Assembly (NCBI GenBank): GCA_905182285.1
Contig: CAJJAY010000054.1
Span: forward strand, 1-38,892
Origin: an uncultured Amylibacter sp.
GTDB lineage: Bacteria > Pseudomonadota > Alphaproteobacteria > Rhodobacterales > Rhodobacteraceae
Direction of reading: 5' to 3'
DNA: 38,892 bases
The notes beneath the pieces were generated by a model. That model worked only from the letters and a program-made list of their open reading frames with translations, had not been told where the DNA came from and ran no database searches. Each line of letters begins with the position of its first letter. Positions within the stretch are counted from its first letter, which is position 1. Shown piece after piece: positions 8,941 to 17,017 of this stretch. The position numbers and the translations under genes are program-made.

Positions 8941-9915
8941 TTACATTAAACATTCAGCTGGACGAATATTGCCAACTTCTAAACCAGTTGCATTTTTTAA
9001 AATTGAAAACATTCGCTTTCGTATCATTGGGTGCTTTTCATCAGCTAAACCTAGACGAACCAAAAGCGCAGCGATGGCACATTCAGAACCTCGCGTTGCA
9101 CCATCATCAATTTTTAATGCTATTCCTAACCCTTGCTCTGGTAAAATCGCAGTGTATACACCTTCAGCACCAGTTTTTAATACAATACGACCACCAACCG
9201 CACTCATAAGTTCAGAACAAGCTCGTCCCTCACCAGCTACTAAGAGTGGATATTTTGCCATTGCTTCAACAAGTCTTAATGATGCGGGACCCCGAACACC
9301 CACACCCATACGCGCCATGGCTGTTGCCAATCCTTTTAAGCTGGTGGCATGATTTGGCGCAGAACATCCATCAATGCCATAACCTGATGAACTCTCACCT
9401 GTCATTTCCTCAAATACAGATAAAATATTTTTTTGTACTGGGTGATTTATATCAATATATTCAGCATCACTCTTTAGAAATTTATTTAATGTTAAAAAGC
9501 CAGAATGTTTTCCAGAACAATTATTGTGAATTTGGCATGGTCCTTCATTCAAACGTATTAGTTCGTTTGTTGTATTTTTCCCTAAGGGCCAATGCGTACC
9601 ACATCGCAAATCTTTTTCAGTTAAATCAAGCACTGATAACCATTTGGAAACTGCTTTTGTGTGAAGTGGATCACCCTGATGGGATGCACAAGATAGAGCT
9701 AAATGCGCCGGTGTTAAACCAAAAGAATCTGCAGCACCACTTTCGACCAAGGGCAAAGCTTGTAAAATTTTACAAGCAGATCGCGGTAAAATTTCTCTTG
9801 AAGGATTCCCCCAAGATTCTAAAATATCTCCATTTGAATTGACTACAACTGCATGGCCACGATGTTGGCATTCTAGGAAGGCACCACGCCAAACTTCAAC
9901 TAAAACTTCTGACAT
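8941..9915 (-). CDS. Rhizobial-type (class 3) L-asparaginase
   Basis: A 324-residue member of the asparaginase II family (PF06089), related to the Rhizobium etli enzyme rather than to the E. coli types. It should hydrolyse asparagine to aspartate and ammonia in the cytoplasm. Residues that match what I recall of the R. etli active site are Ser46 and Lys49 in LPRSACKI, Ser78 in SCASHQGD, and the zinc-site candidates Cys133 and Lys136 in NNCSGKHSG plus Cys184 in GIDGCSAPN. No signal peptide is visible. It lies upstream of leuC on the same strand but 216 bases away, with a terminator-like hairpin between, so it is probably its own unit. Confidence 0.9.
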   Translation of the reverse strand: MSEVLVEVWRGAFLECQHRGHAVVVNSNGDILESWGNPSREILPRSACKILQALPLVESGAADSFGLTPAHLALSCASHQGDPLHTKAVSKWLSVLDLTEKDLRCGTHWPLGKNTTNELIRLNEGPCQIHNNCSGKHSGFLTLNKFLKSDAEYIDINHPVQKNILSVFEEMTGESSSGYGIDGCSAPNHATSLKGLATAMARMGVGVRGPASLRLVEAMAKYPLLVAGEGRACSELMSAVGGRIVLKTGAEGVYTAILPEQGLGIALKIDDGATRGSECAIAALLVRLGLADEKHPMIRKRMFSILKNATGLEVGNIRPAECLM

Positions 9916-10010
9916 TTTAACCCTTGATAAATTATTTATACTAAAATCAGCTTAGTCTAGATTGAGGGCTGGAATCGAGGGTTATTTTTGTTATAACATC
10001 AGAAATAATA

Positions 10011-10036
10011 TGCAAAAATTTATTTAAGTTTTTGCA
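10011..10036. promoter_or_regulatory. 8-bp inverted repeat upstream of the IalB-like gene
   Basis: TGCAAAAA (10011-10018) and TTTTTGCA (10029-10036) are perfect inverted arms with a 10-base spacer, 30-55 bases upstream of the ATG at 10066. The site lies in the 150-base gap shared with the divergent asparaginase. It could be an operator or a leader hairpin. Confidence 0.35.
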
Positions 10037-10065
10037 AAGTAGTGTTTGAAAGGTCAAAAAGATCC

Positions 10066-10587
10066 ATGAAAAAATTCATATTTGTATTATCGGTATCAAT
10101 ATCAATAATTTTTGGATCAATAGCATTTGCCCAACAAAAGCCGATTGCAATGTATCAGGATTGGGGTGTTTATTCATCAAATGACCCGAAACTATGTTGG
10201 TTAGCATCTACAGCTATGAAGGTTGAGAACACACGAGGTGGCAAACCTGCAATGAATGTGACCAGAGGTGATATAGTATTATTTATTACATACTTACCTG
10301 AAAAAAATATATTAGGGGAAGTCTCGTTTGGTGGTGGTTATCCGTTTAAACCAAATCAAATGGTAGAATTACAAATTGGATCAGCAAAGTATGATTTAAT
10401 ACCAGAAGGCGGCTTTGCTTGGCCTGCAAATTCAGATATTGATACAAAAATAAGAGTATCAATGACACGTGGATCAACTGCAATTATCAAAGCAGAAAGT
10501 ACGCGGGGAACCAAAACAAAAGATACTTTCTCATTACGTGGCTTTACTGCAGCATTGAAAGACGCAAAAAAGCGTTGCGGTGTATAA
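10066..10587 (+). CDS. Exported invasion-associated locus B (IalB) family protein
   Basis: A secreted or periplasmic protein of 173 residues. An N-terminal signal peptide is clear: KK, a hydrophobic core and a likely cut after SIAFA (about residue 22). The mature part has the IalB-family (PF06776) pattern, including DWGVYSS, KLCWLAS, RGDIVLFITYLPE, GEVSFGGGYPF, and a C-terminal RGTKTKDTFSLRGFTAAL ending near a Cys. The family is named for a Bartonella invasion factor, but in free-living marine bacteria its role is unknown. The ATG at 10066 is preferred over one 24 bases upstream because it starts the signal peptide directly. rlmN follows 66 bases later on the same strand, an order I associate with Rhodobacterales. 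Confidence 0.85.
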   Translation: MKKFIFVLSVSISIIFGSIAFAQQKPIAMYQDWGVYSSNDPKLCWLASTAMKVENTRGGKPAMNVTRGDIVLFITYLPEKNILGEVSFGGGYPFKPNQMVELQIGSAKYDLIPEGGFAWPANSDIDTKIRVSMTRGSTAIIKAESTRGTKTKDTFSLRGFTAALKDAKKRCGV

Positions 10588-10653
10588 TATTTAATCCCTT
10601 CTTATCTTCTAAAAAACATTCTAGAAGCCACACAAGAAGTAAGGAACCTATTC

Positions 10654-11826
10654 ATGACGAATAAAGCACCAATTACACCTGATGTGATTACTATGCCTAG
10701 AAAAGTAGATGCTAATATTTTGCCAAATATTATTGGGCTTCAAAGGAGCACATTAGCTAATGCATTAGCTGAAATTGGAATACCAACAAAGCAAATAAAA
10801 ATGCGAACAGCTCAAATTTGGCAATGGATCTACGTAAAAGGTATTAAATCCTTTAGTGATATGACTAACCTTTCTAAAGAGTTTCAGAATCTATTAATTC
10901 AAAATTTTTCAATTACCAGACCTGAAATTGTTACACGTCAAATTTCTAAGGATGGAACACGGAAGTATTTACTGCGTGTTACTGGTGGTCATGAAGTTGA
11001 AGCTGTTTATATTCCAGAAAAAGATCGGGGGACATTGTGTATATCAAGTCAAATTGGCTGTACACTCACGTGCACATTTTGTCATACCGGCACACAAAAA
11101 TTAGTTAGGAATTTAACACCTGCAGAAATTGTTGGACAAATTTTAATCGCCCGAGATGATTTAGAGGAATGGGACAAAGCTGCCGGTGAAAAACGTAATG
11201 TTTCAAATATAGTCTTAATGGGGATGGGTGAACCACTATATAATACAGACAATGTCCGTGATGCTATGTTAATAGCAATGGATAACGAAGGCATCGCATT
11301 ATCACGACGCAGAATTACACTATCTACATCTGGTGTTGTTCCTGAAATTTTTAGGGCAGGTGAAGAAATTGGATGTATGTTAGCAATTTCTTTTCACGCC
11401 ACAACCGATGAAGTTAGAGATATACTTGTTCCCATTAATAGGAAGCATAAAATAACTGAATTATTAGAGGCATGCAGAAATTATCCAAAACTATCCAATT
11501 CAGAAAGAATTACTTTTGAATATGTTATGTTAAAGAATGTGAATGACTCAGATGCCGATGCAAGACGGCTTGTGGATCTAATTTCAGGGATACCTGCAAA
11601 AATAAACTTGATTCCATTTAATCCATGGCCTGGTTCTGGGTATGAACGTTCTGACTGGAAACGTATTGAGGCATTTGGCGACATAGTTAATAAAGCTGGT
11701 TATGCAAGTCCTATTCGCAGACCTCGAGGTGAAGACATTATGGCAGCTTGTGGGCAATTAAAAAGTGAAACTCAAAGGTCAAAAAAGTCCGCAAGACAAA
11801 TGGCTGAAGATGTCAAAGGGCAATAA
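10654..11826 (+). CDS. rlmN: Dual-specificity 23S rRNA/tRNA adenine-C2 methyltransferase RlmN
   Basis: A radical-SAM enzyme of 390 residues that methylates C2 of A2503 in 23S rRNA and A37 of some tRNAs. The 4Fe-4S cluster motif CxxxCxxC is Cys136, Cys140 and Cys143 in [12 protein letters not shown]. The two mechanistic cysteines are present: Cys129 in GTLCISSQ and the one in the C-terminal [11 protein letters not shown]. The SAM-binding [11 protein letters not shown] is intact. AAGGA precedes the ATG. It is followed directly by an L,D-transpeptidase gene, with the likely GTG start one base past its stop. Confidence 0.97.
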   Translation: MTNKAPITPDVITMPRKVDANILPNIIGLQRSTLANALAEIGIPTKQIKMRTAQIWQWIYVKGIKSFSDMTNLSKEFQNLLIQNFSITRPEIVTRQISKDGTRKYLLRVTGGHEVEAVYIPEKDRGTLCISSQIGCTLTCTFCHTGTQKLVRNLTPAEIVGQILIARDDLEEWDKAAGEKRNVSNIVLMGMGEPLYNTDNVRDAMLIAMDNEGIALSRRRITLSTSGVVPEIFRAGEEIGCMLAISFHATTDEVRDILVPINRKHKITELLEACRNYPKLSNSERITFEYVMLKNVNDSDADARRLVDLISGIPAKINLIPFNPWPGSGYERSDWKRIEAFGDIVNKAGYASPIRRPRGEDIMAACGQLKSETQRSKKSARQMAEDVKGQ

Positions 11827-11827
11827 C

Positions 11828-12337
11828 GTGAAATTACTAGGTATTTTTCTATTATTAGCTACTATTCTATTGGGATGTGGGAGTGCTTCACCTGTTTCTA
11901 AAAATATAGAAAATTATACAGGGCCAGAAATAACAAAAGTGGTGGTAGATAAATCACAAAGGAAAATATTTTTATTGAATAATAAAAAGATTATACGAAA
12001 ATTTAAAATTGGTTTGGGATTTGCCCCACAAAACCATAAAATAAAACAAGGCGATGGACGTACACCTGAAGGTTTATATTTCATTGATCGAAAAAATTAT
12101 AATAGTAAATATTTTTTAAGTATGGGAATAAGCTATCCAAATGCAAATGATACTAGGAATGCAAAAAAACTAGGTGTTGATCCAGGCGGAGATATTTTCA
12201 TCCATGGTGGGCCACGATATAAAGGTGAATACGGAAAAAAAGATTGGACAGCTGGATGTATTTCAGTATCTGATAAAAATATCCGAACAATTTATTCAAT
12301 GGTTAAGACTGGTACTCCTATTTTAATTAAACCATAA
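11828..12337 (+). CDS. L,D-transpeptidase (YkuD) lipoprotein
   Basis: A YkuD-domain protein of 169 residues, predicted to make or break 3-3 crosslinks or protein-murein links in the periplasm. The N-terminus is a lipoprotein signal with a lipobox ending LLGC at about residue 17. The catalytic segment has His in FIHGGPRY and Cys in DWTAGCISVSD, with Ala where many family members have His before GC. I chose the GTG at 11828, with AAAGGG at good spacing and immediately after the rlmN stop. In-frame ATGs at 11810 and 11765 lie inside rlmN and would put charged residues ahead of the signal. Confidence 0.85.
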   Translation: MKLLGIFLLLATILLGCGSASPVSKNIENYTGPEITKVVVDKSQRKIFLLNNKKIIRKFKIGLGFAPQNHKIKQGDGRTPEGLYFIDRKNYNSKYFLSMGISYPNANDTRNAKKLGVDPGGDIFIHGGPRYKGEYGKKDWTAGCISVSDKNIRTIYSMVKTGTPILIKP

Positions 12338-12340
12338 GAA

Positions 12341-12841
12341 TTAACTTGCAATTAGTTGGACCCACCAAATTTTACCATTTGCATCTTGGTGCCATGCTAT
12401 ACCCATTTGAGTAGCATTTGGATCTAAGATGATTGATGCAGACAATGGAATAGTCATCCATACATCTAATGTGTTGAAATCATCTTCAAATGTTTCAGAT
12501 ACATTTTCACCAATAAATTTTCCAGAATAACCAGAGCTAAGCAATCGATCTAAGGGAGATGAACCATCTGATCCAAAGTGCCATGGCCTATTCTGCGCCG
12601 ACATATCAGAAGCGTGGGATTTTGCTGCACGAATTAAAGATGCATTCAAAGACAATGTAGATAATCCACGAGCTTGCCGCACAGCATTTACTGAGTCTAA
12701 ATGTCTAAATTGAACTTTATCAATACCAATTCGACTCATTTGAATTATAACCGTTCCATCACCAGGTCGATTTTTAACAGAAGGAGTTTCACATGCAGTT
12801 AATACAATTAATAGTATAGTGGTCGTCAATACTTTCCACAT
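12341..12841 (-). CDS. CAP-domain (SCP-like) lipoprotein
   Basis: A 166-residue envelope lipoprotein with a CAP/SCP domain. The lipobox VLTAC gives a lipidated Cys at about residue 17. The domain contains the CAP helix HLDSVNAVRQARGLSTLSLN, AAKSHASDMSAQNRPWHFG with the cavity His residues, GENVSETF and a closing WWVQLI. CAP proteins have varied roles and this one's activity is unknown. It is convergent with the upstream L,D-transpeptidase gene, with 3 bases between stops, and divergent from a second one, so it sits in a small cell-envelope cluster. Confidence 0.87.
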   Translation of the reverse strand: MWKVLTTTILLIVLTACETPSVKNRPGDGTVIIQMSRIGIDKVQFRHLDSVNAVRQARGLSTLSLNASLIRAAKSHASDMSAQNRPWHFGSDGSSPLDRLLSSGYSGKFIGENVSETFEDDFNTLDVWMTIPLSASIILDPNATQMGIAWHQDANGKIWWVQLIAS

Positions 12842-12939
12842 ATGATCTCTCCCGCTTTATTTAAACTAATTATTAGCAATTAATTTTTCTTACACCATTA
12901 TCTATAATCTATATTATATACTAGTAATTTAAATTTGAT

Positions 12940-12967
12940 TTGGTCAAAATAATCATCTACTTATAAA
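12940..12967 (+). promoter_or_regulatory. Candidate sigma70-like promoter for the second L,D-transpeptidase
   Basis: TTGGTC (12940-12945) and TATAAA (12962-12967) with a 16-base spacer lie 39 bases upstream of the ATG at 13006. The match is moderate in an AT-rich region, so it is tentative. Confidence 0.3.
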
Positions 12968-13005
12968 ATAAATAGAAAATGCCTCGATACACAGGAAATA
13001 ATATA

Positions 13006-13644
13006 ATGTCGAAATCCTTTACGCGCCGCTTTTTTACTACAGCAGCTGCAAGTACATTAGCTGTTGGTTCAAAGTCATTTGCTCAAGAGGGCTGGAACCC
13101 AGATTTAAATAACCCAGAATTGGGTTTTGACACACGTCAAGCTGAAGAGACACGTATTTCTGGTGAAGCAAACTCTGTTAGACGTAACGCGTCAGCTTTT
13201 CGTGGGCGAAGTAATTGGAAAGATTATTTTTCTAATACAAAAAATGGTGTAATTTTAGTTGATACACAAAGTCGAGCTTTACACTTTTGGTCTGAGAAAC
13301 AAGATGTATATAAACTTTATCCAGTGGCTGTTCCATCATCAGACGATCTTACTCGCCTCGGCAGAACATCAATTACAAGGAAAAGAATTGGTCCTGATTG
13401 GCGGCCCACACCGTCTATGTTAAAAAGCAATCCAGATTGGCCATCCTATATTGGCCCTGGTCCAGGCAATCCATTAGGATCACATGCTTTGTATTTATCA
13501 TGGACATATTACAGGATACACGGGACACACGATAACCGTAAAATAGGCCGACGATCTTCAAATGGTTGCATTGGATTATATAATGCTCAGATTGCAGAAC
13601 TTTTTGATCTAACAAAAACTGGAACTCAAGTATTAATTATTTAA
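13006..13644 (+). CDS. L,D-transpeptidase (YkuD) with Tat-type signal
   Basis: A 212-residue YkuD protein exported to the periplasm. The N-terminus has a twin-arginine motif in SFTRRFFTTA followed by a modest hydrophobic stretch and a cut site near SFAQ, suggesting Tat export. The catalytic motif is HGTHDNRKIGRRSSNGCIGL, with the nucleophile Cys in NGC, and WTYYRIHG ahead of it as in typical L,D-transpeptidases. The ATG at 13006 has AGGAAA upstream and opens the signal peptide; an in-frame ATG at 12979 is unlikely. It ends 2 bases from the convergent SDR-like gene. Confidence 0.9.
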   Translation: MSKSFTRRFFTTAAASTLAVGSKSFAQEGWNPDLNNPELGFDTRQAEETRISGEANSVRRNASAFRGRSNWKDYFSNTKNGVILVDTQSRALHFWSEKQDVYKLYPVAVPSSDDLTRLGRTSITRKRIGPDWRPTPSMLKSNPDWPSYIGPGPGNPLGSHALYLSWTYYRIHGTHDNRKIGRRSSNGCIGLYNAQIAELFDLTKTGTQVLII

Positions 13645-13646
13645 GT

Positions 13647-14483
13647 CTATAATAAAAGAGACCTAAGACCTGTTTTATAATCAGGGAATTTTAATTTAAT
13701 ACCTAATTCCTTTTTTATAAGTTCGTTACTTACTTTTTTATTTTCGGCGTAAAAACTTTTCGCCATTGGCGACATATCTGCTTTATCAAAATCAATAGCC
13801 TCTGGAACTGGCATACCTAATAGTTCTGCAGCATAAGCTATTACATCTTCTGGTGGTGCTGGGTTATCATCACACACATTATAGATAGCTCCTTTTCTTG
13901 GTGATTTTATTGAAGCTAGTAATGTTTGCGCAATATCGTCTACATGTATTCTACTAAATAGTTGTCCTTTTTTAATAATACGCCGAGCAGTGCCATTGCG
14001 AACTTTGGAAAAGGGGCCTCGTCCTGGACCATATATACCAGCTAACCGAAATATATGTAGATTCATATCTAATTTGGTCCAAGAATTCTCAGCCATTTCA
14101 CGAAACTTTCCCCTTTGTGTGCTTGGAGCGAGTGTTGTTTCTTCATCTACCCAACCACCATTATGATTTCCATAAACTCCAGTAGTTGAAAGATAGCCAA
14201 TCCACTCAAATGTACTGTTCAAGAAAATATTACTATATTGATTGAGTACAGGGTCGCCTGTGGAATTAGGTGCCACAGACGTAAGTACGTGTGTGGCTTT
14301 TTTGAAATATGGTGTTAAATCATTACCCGGCCATATAATTGCATTTACACCTAATTTTTCTAATACCACGGCATTTTCTTTTGTGCGAGTCGTCCCGTAT
14401 ACTATCCACCCTGCTTGGATCAGCTTTATGCTTAAAGCTGATGCTGAGAAGCCGTGGCCTATACTTAACAAAACTTTAGTCAT
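13647..14483 (-). CDS. NAD(P)-binding SDR/epimerase-like protein
   Basis: A 278-residue Rossmann-fold protein of the extended-SDR or YeeZ type. The N-terminus reads [15 protein letters not shown] in place of the usual GxxGxx[22 protein letters not shown] holds the typical SDR active-site region with Thr-Thr-x-x-Tyr, and a later [15 protein letters not shown] is characteristic. The substrate is unknown. Its ATG lies inside the last codons of queG (8-base overlap), so it is probably cotranslated with queG and the GST gene upstream. Confidence 0.8.
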   Translation of the reverse strand: MTKVLLSIGHGFSASALSIKLIQAGWIVYGTTRTKENAVVLEKLGVNAIIWPGNDLTPYFKKATHVLTSVAPNSTGDPVLNQYSNIFLNSTFEWIGYLSTTGVYGNHNGGWVDEETTLAPSTQRGKFREMAENSWTKLDMNLHIFRLAGIYGPGRGPFSKVRNGTARRIIKKGQLFSRIHVDDIAQTLLASIKSPRKGAIYNVCDDNPAPPEDVIAYAAELLGMPVPEAIDFDKADMSPMAKSFYAENKKVSNELIKKELGIKLKFPDYKTGLRSLLL

Positions 14484-15525
14484 TCAAATGCCCTTTTAGT
14501 TTTGAAACCGCCCAATTAGCTGCATCTTGGACTACAGGGTTTAAATCAGACTGTAATTTTTTAGCATTGTTTATTAATTCCTTGTTACCAGAATTGCCAA
14601 TTGCGTATAATACATTTCGAACAAAACGATCCCTACCTATTCTTTTAATTGGACTTTTCGAAAATAATAAGCGAAAATTTTTATCGTCTAAATCAACTAA
14701 CTTTTCTAACTTTGGCGCTTTCAGCTCTGTTCGGGCGTGGTATCCAATTTCATTTGCTTCTTGTGCAAACTTATTCCACGGACAAACTGCAAGGCAATCA
14801 TCACAGCCATAAATACGATTTCCTAACTTTTCTCTAAGGTTTAAATCAACTGGACCAGAATGCTCAATTGTTAAGTAAGATATACATTTTCTAGCATCTA
14901 ATTCATATGGTGATGGAAATGCAGAAGTAGGGCATATATCCAAACACGCTGTACAAGTTCCACAATGATCATTCTCAGCTGTATCTTTTGGTAAGTCTAA
15001 AGTGGTAAAGATTGCCCCTAAAAAGAACCAACTTCCAAGATCACGCGATACTAAATTGGTATGCTTTCCTTGCCACCCCAAACCAGCCGCAGCTCCTAAG
15101 GGTTTTTCCATAACTGGAGCTGTATCAACAAAAACTTTAATTTGAGCATCATTTTCTTGTTTAATTAACCATCTGCCTAATCGTTTAAGTTTTTTTTTCA
15201 CTAGCTCATGGTAATCTTGGTTTTGAGCATATACGGATATGGCCCCATGATCAGAATAATTCAATATTTCCATTGGATCATGTTCAGGAGAGTAGTTATC
15301 AGCTAACATTATAATAGATTTTGCTTCTGGCCAAAGAGCCGCAGGGTTACCCCTCCATTCAATTCGTTCAGCCATCCAACTCATACTACCATGATGATTT
15401 TTTTCTATAAAACTATTTAATTTAGATGCTGCATTTGGAATGTCTGAAGGACTACATATACGCATCATAGAGAATCCAATCTCTTGTGATTGCTCCAATA
15501 ATGATTTTTTTAAAATGTCATTCAA
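14476..15525 (-). CDS. queG: Epoxyqueuosine reductase
   Basis: A cobalamin- and iron-sulfur-dependent enzyme of 349 residues that performs the last step of queuosine tRNA modification. The two ferredoxin-like cluster motifs are [16 protein letters not shown] and [14 protein letters not shown]. The upstream [20 protein letters not shown] holds the conserved Asp and the cofactor pocket. The C-terminus, rich in helices around [15 protein letters not shown], is a HEAT-like region. Start and length fit the family. It overlaps the GST stop by an ATGA junction and the SDR-like gene by 8 bases. Confidence 0.95.
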   Translation of the reverse strand: MNDILKKSLLEQSQEIGFSMMRICSPSDIPNAASKLNSFIEKNHHGSMSWMAERIEWRGNPAALWPEAKSIIMLADNYSPEHDPMEILNYSDHGAISVYAQNQDYHELVKKKLKRLGRWLIKQENDAQIKVFVDTAPVMEKPLGAAAGLGWQGKHTNLVSRDLGSWFFLGAIFTTLDLPKDTAENDHCGTCTACLDICPTSAFPSPYELDARKCISYLTIEHSGPVDLNLREKLGNRIYGCDDCLAVCPWNKFAQEANEIGYHARTELKAPKLEKLVDLDDKNFRLLFSKSPIKRIGRDRFVRNVLYAIGNSGNKELINNAKKLQSDLNPVVQDAANWAVSKLKGHLND

Positions 15526-16187
15526 AAATCAAGGTCCGAGTAATGCTGTGGTTGAGGAAAACCAGAAATTTGATCAACTAATAAACTTCTAAACGCAGGT
15601 CTACATTTTATTTTTGCATACCAGTCTTTAACTGTTGTAGATCTATTCCAATCTACATCAGAAATATAATCTATACATGATATTTGCGCTGCTGCTGAAA
15701 AATCAGCCATACTCATACTATTTCCAGCAAGCCATCTACGGTTATCTAACAAAGCAGCCATATAATCTAGATGAAATTTAATTCTTTTCGAACCTTTTTT
15801 TACATTTTGACTATCAGGATATCCTATACCTTTAACCTTTTTCATGATGCGTTCGCCTAATAAGTTAAGCGTAACCTCTTTATAAAATGAATCATCAAAC
15901 CAGTTTACTATTCTTCTAACTTCAGCTCGTTCTTCAATGTTATTTGGCATAAGTGGATAATCAGGATATTTTTCCTCTAAATATTCACATATTGAATTAC
16001 TTTCACAAAACGTATGATTATTAATCCGCAAAACTGGTACACGACCAGCTGGATTTAACCTTAAAAACTCAGGACTTGGATCCCAATATCGTTCTTCAAT
16101 TAATTCAACTTCAATTTTTTTTTCCGCAAGTACTAATCGGACTTTTCGTGAAAATGGAGATAAAGGATAATGATATAATCGATGCAT
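15522..16187 (-). CDS. Glutathione S-transferase family protein
   Basis: A cytosolic GST-fold protein of 221 residues. The thioredoxin-like N-terminal domain begins [22 protein letters not shown], with Ser/Tyr candidates for glutathione activation. AGRVPVLRI holds the conserved cis-Pro, and [18 protein letters not shown] is the usual end of domain one. The C-terminal helical domain contains [16 protein letters not shown], which fits the N-capping motif. The natural substrate is unknown. I chose the ATG at 16187; a GTG four codons upstream at 16199 is possible. The stop forms an ATGA junction with queG, so these genes likely form one operon. Confidence 0.88.
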   Translation of the reverse strand: MHRLYHYPLSPFSRKVRLVLAEKKIEVELIEERYWDPSPEFLRLNPAGRVPVLRINNHTFCESNSICEYLEEKYPDYPLMPNNIEERAEVRRIVNWFDDSFYKEVTLNLLGERIMKKVKGIGYPDSQNVKKGSKRIKFHLDYMAALLDNRRWLAGNSMSMADFSAAAQISCIDYISDVDWNRSTTVKDWYAKIKCRPAFRSLLVDQISGFPQPQHYSDLDF

Positions 16188-16251
16188 AAATGTATTCACT
16201 TTTAAAGAATTAATTACTTAGTGCCAAGAATGAGTGATAACTGCAACCACC

Positions 16252-16938
16252 TTAAAAGCAAGATGCCCGTCCATCAATTAAAATTGTTTCTGCTCCTGAA
16301 ATTATTCTTTTAGTTTTGGTGTGTAAAAATTTACTGGGTTTATTAGGAGATCTGTTCTTTGGGTCAGGTAAAATAGCCATAAGTCTTGCTGCTTGTAATG
16401 GAGTAATACTATTTGGGTTAATATTAAAATAATGTTTTGAAGCTGCACCTATACCAAAAACACCTTCATCAAACTCAGCAACATTGAGATAAACTTCTAA
16501 TATACGTTTTTTAGTCCAAACCAATTCAATTAAAATAGTAAAGCCTGCTTCCAAGCCTTTTCTTAAATACGTTCTTCCATGCCACAAGAATACATTCTTT
16601 GCTACTTGCTGAGTAATCGTAGATGCACCCCTACTTGAGCCTGACTCAATTGCTTTAAAAATGGCATCAATATCAAAACCAAAATGTTTACAAAAATTTG
16701 CATCTTCTGCTGCAATAAGAGAGCGAATTACTACAGGTGGAAGCTTTTCAATCTCAACCCAATTTTGTTTAATTTCACCAAGGCGTCTTGCCTCACTACC
16801 CATATAAAATCCTGCATTAGGGTTATAGATACCAAATATGATTACAAAATATAATGGTATAAAAAATATAAGAGCAATAAACACAGCCGTATACTTTAAA
16901 GGAACTTTATATATCTGATGTACATTTATTTTAATCAA
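16252..16938 (-). CDS. mtgA: Monofunctional biosynthetic peptidoglycan transglycosylase
   Basis: A GT51 enzyme of 228 residues that polymerises lipid II glycan strands at the inner membrane. One N-terminal membrane segment (about residues 15-37) is followed by the transglycosylase domain: the catalytic Glu in LIAAEDANFCKHFGFD, then GASTITQQVAKN, and the WTKKRILEVYLNVAEF motif. No transpeptidase domain follows. The frame begins at a TTG at 16938; the next in-frame ATG lies after the membrane helix, so TTG or another rare start is likely. It lies downstream of gltB but a large hairpin separates them. Confidence 0.93.
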   Translation of the reverse strand: MIKINVHQIYKVPLKYTAVFIALIFFIPLYFVIIFGIYNPNAGFYMGSEARRLGEIKQNWVEIEKLPPVVIRSLIAAEDANFCKHFGFDIDAIFKAIESGSSRGASTITQQVAKNVFLWHGRTYLRKGLEAGFTILIELVWTKKRILEVYLNVAEFDEGVFGIGAASKHYFNINPNSITPLQAARLMAILPDPKNRSPNKPSKFLHTKTKRIISGAETILIDGRASCF

Positions 16939-16950
16939 AATCTTTAAATT

Positions 16951-16991
16951 CTTTCATTCATTAATTGATTACATCATTTAATGAATGAAAG
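16951..16991 (-). terminator. Large hairpin between gltB and mtgA
   Basis: CTTTCATTCATTAA (16951-16964) and TTAATGAATGAAAG (16978-16991) form a perfect 14-bp stem, with an inner TGAT/ATCA stem in the 13-base loop. It lies 27 bases past the gltB stop. On the minus strand it is followed by AATTTAAAG, so the T tract is poor. It may terminate, or stabilise the 3' end of, the gltBD transcript. Confidence 0.55.
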
Positions 16992-17017
16992 CTAATTACT
17001 AAGTTTTTTATTAATTA

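Noticed and set aside
9246-9842. 198-codon ORF on the plus strand opposite the asparaginase gene
   Set aside because: It lies wholly antisense to a gene with clear motifs, and its composition (many His, Leu, Gln) is what reading the wrong strand gives. No family is recognisable.
10605-10626. CTTCTA/TAGAAG inverted repeat between the IalB-like gene and rlmN
   Set aside because: Six-base arms with no T tract after them; too weak to call a terminator or operator.
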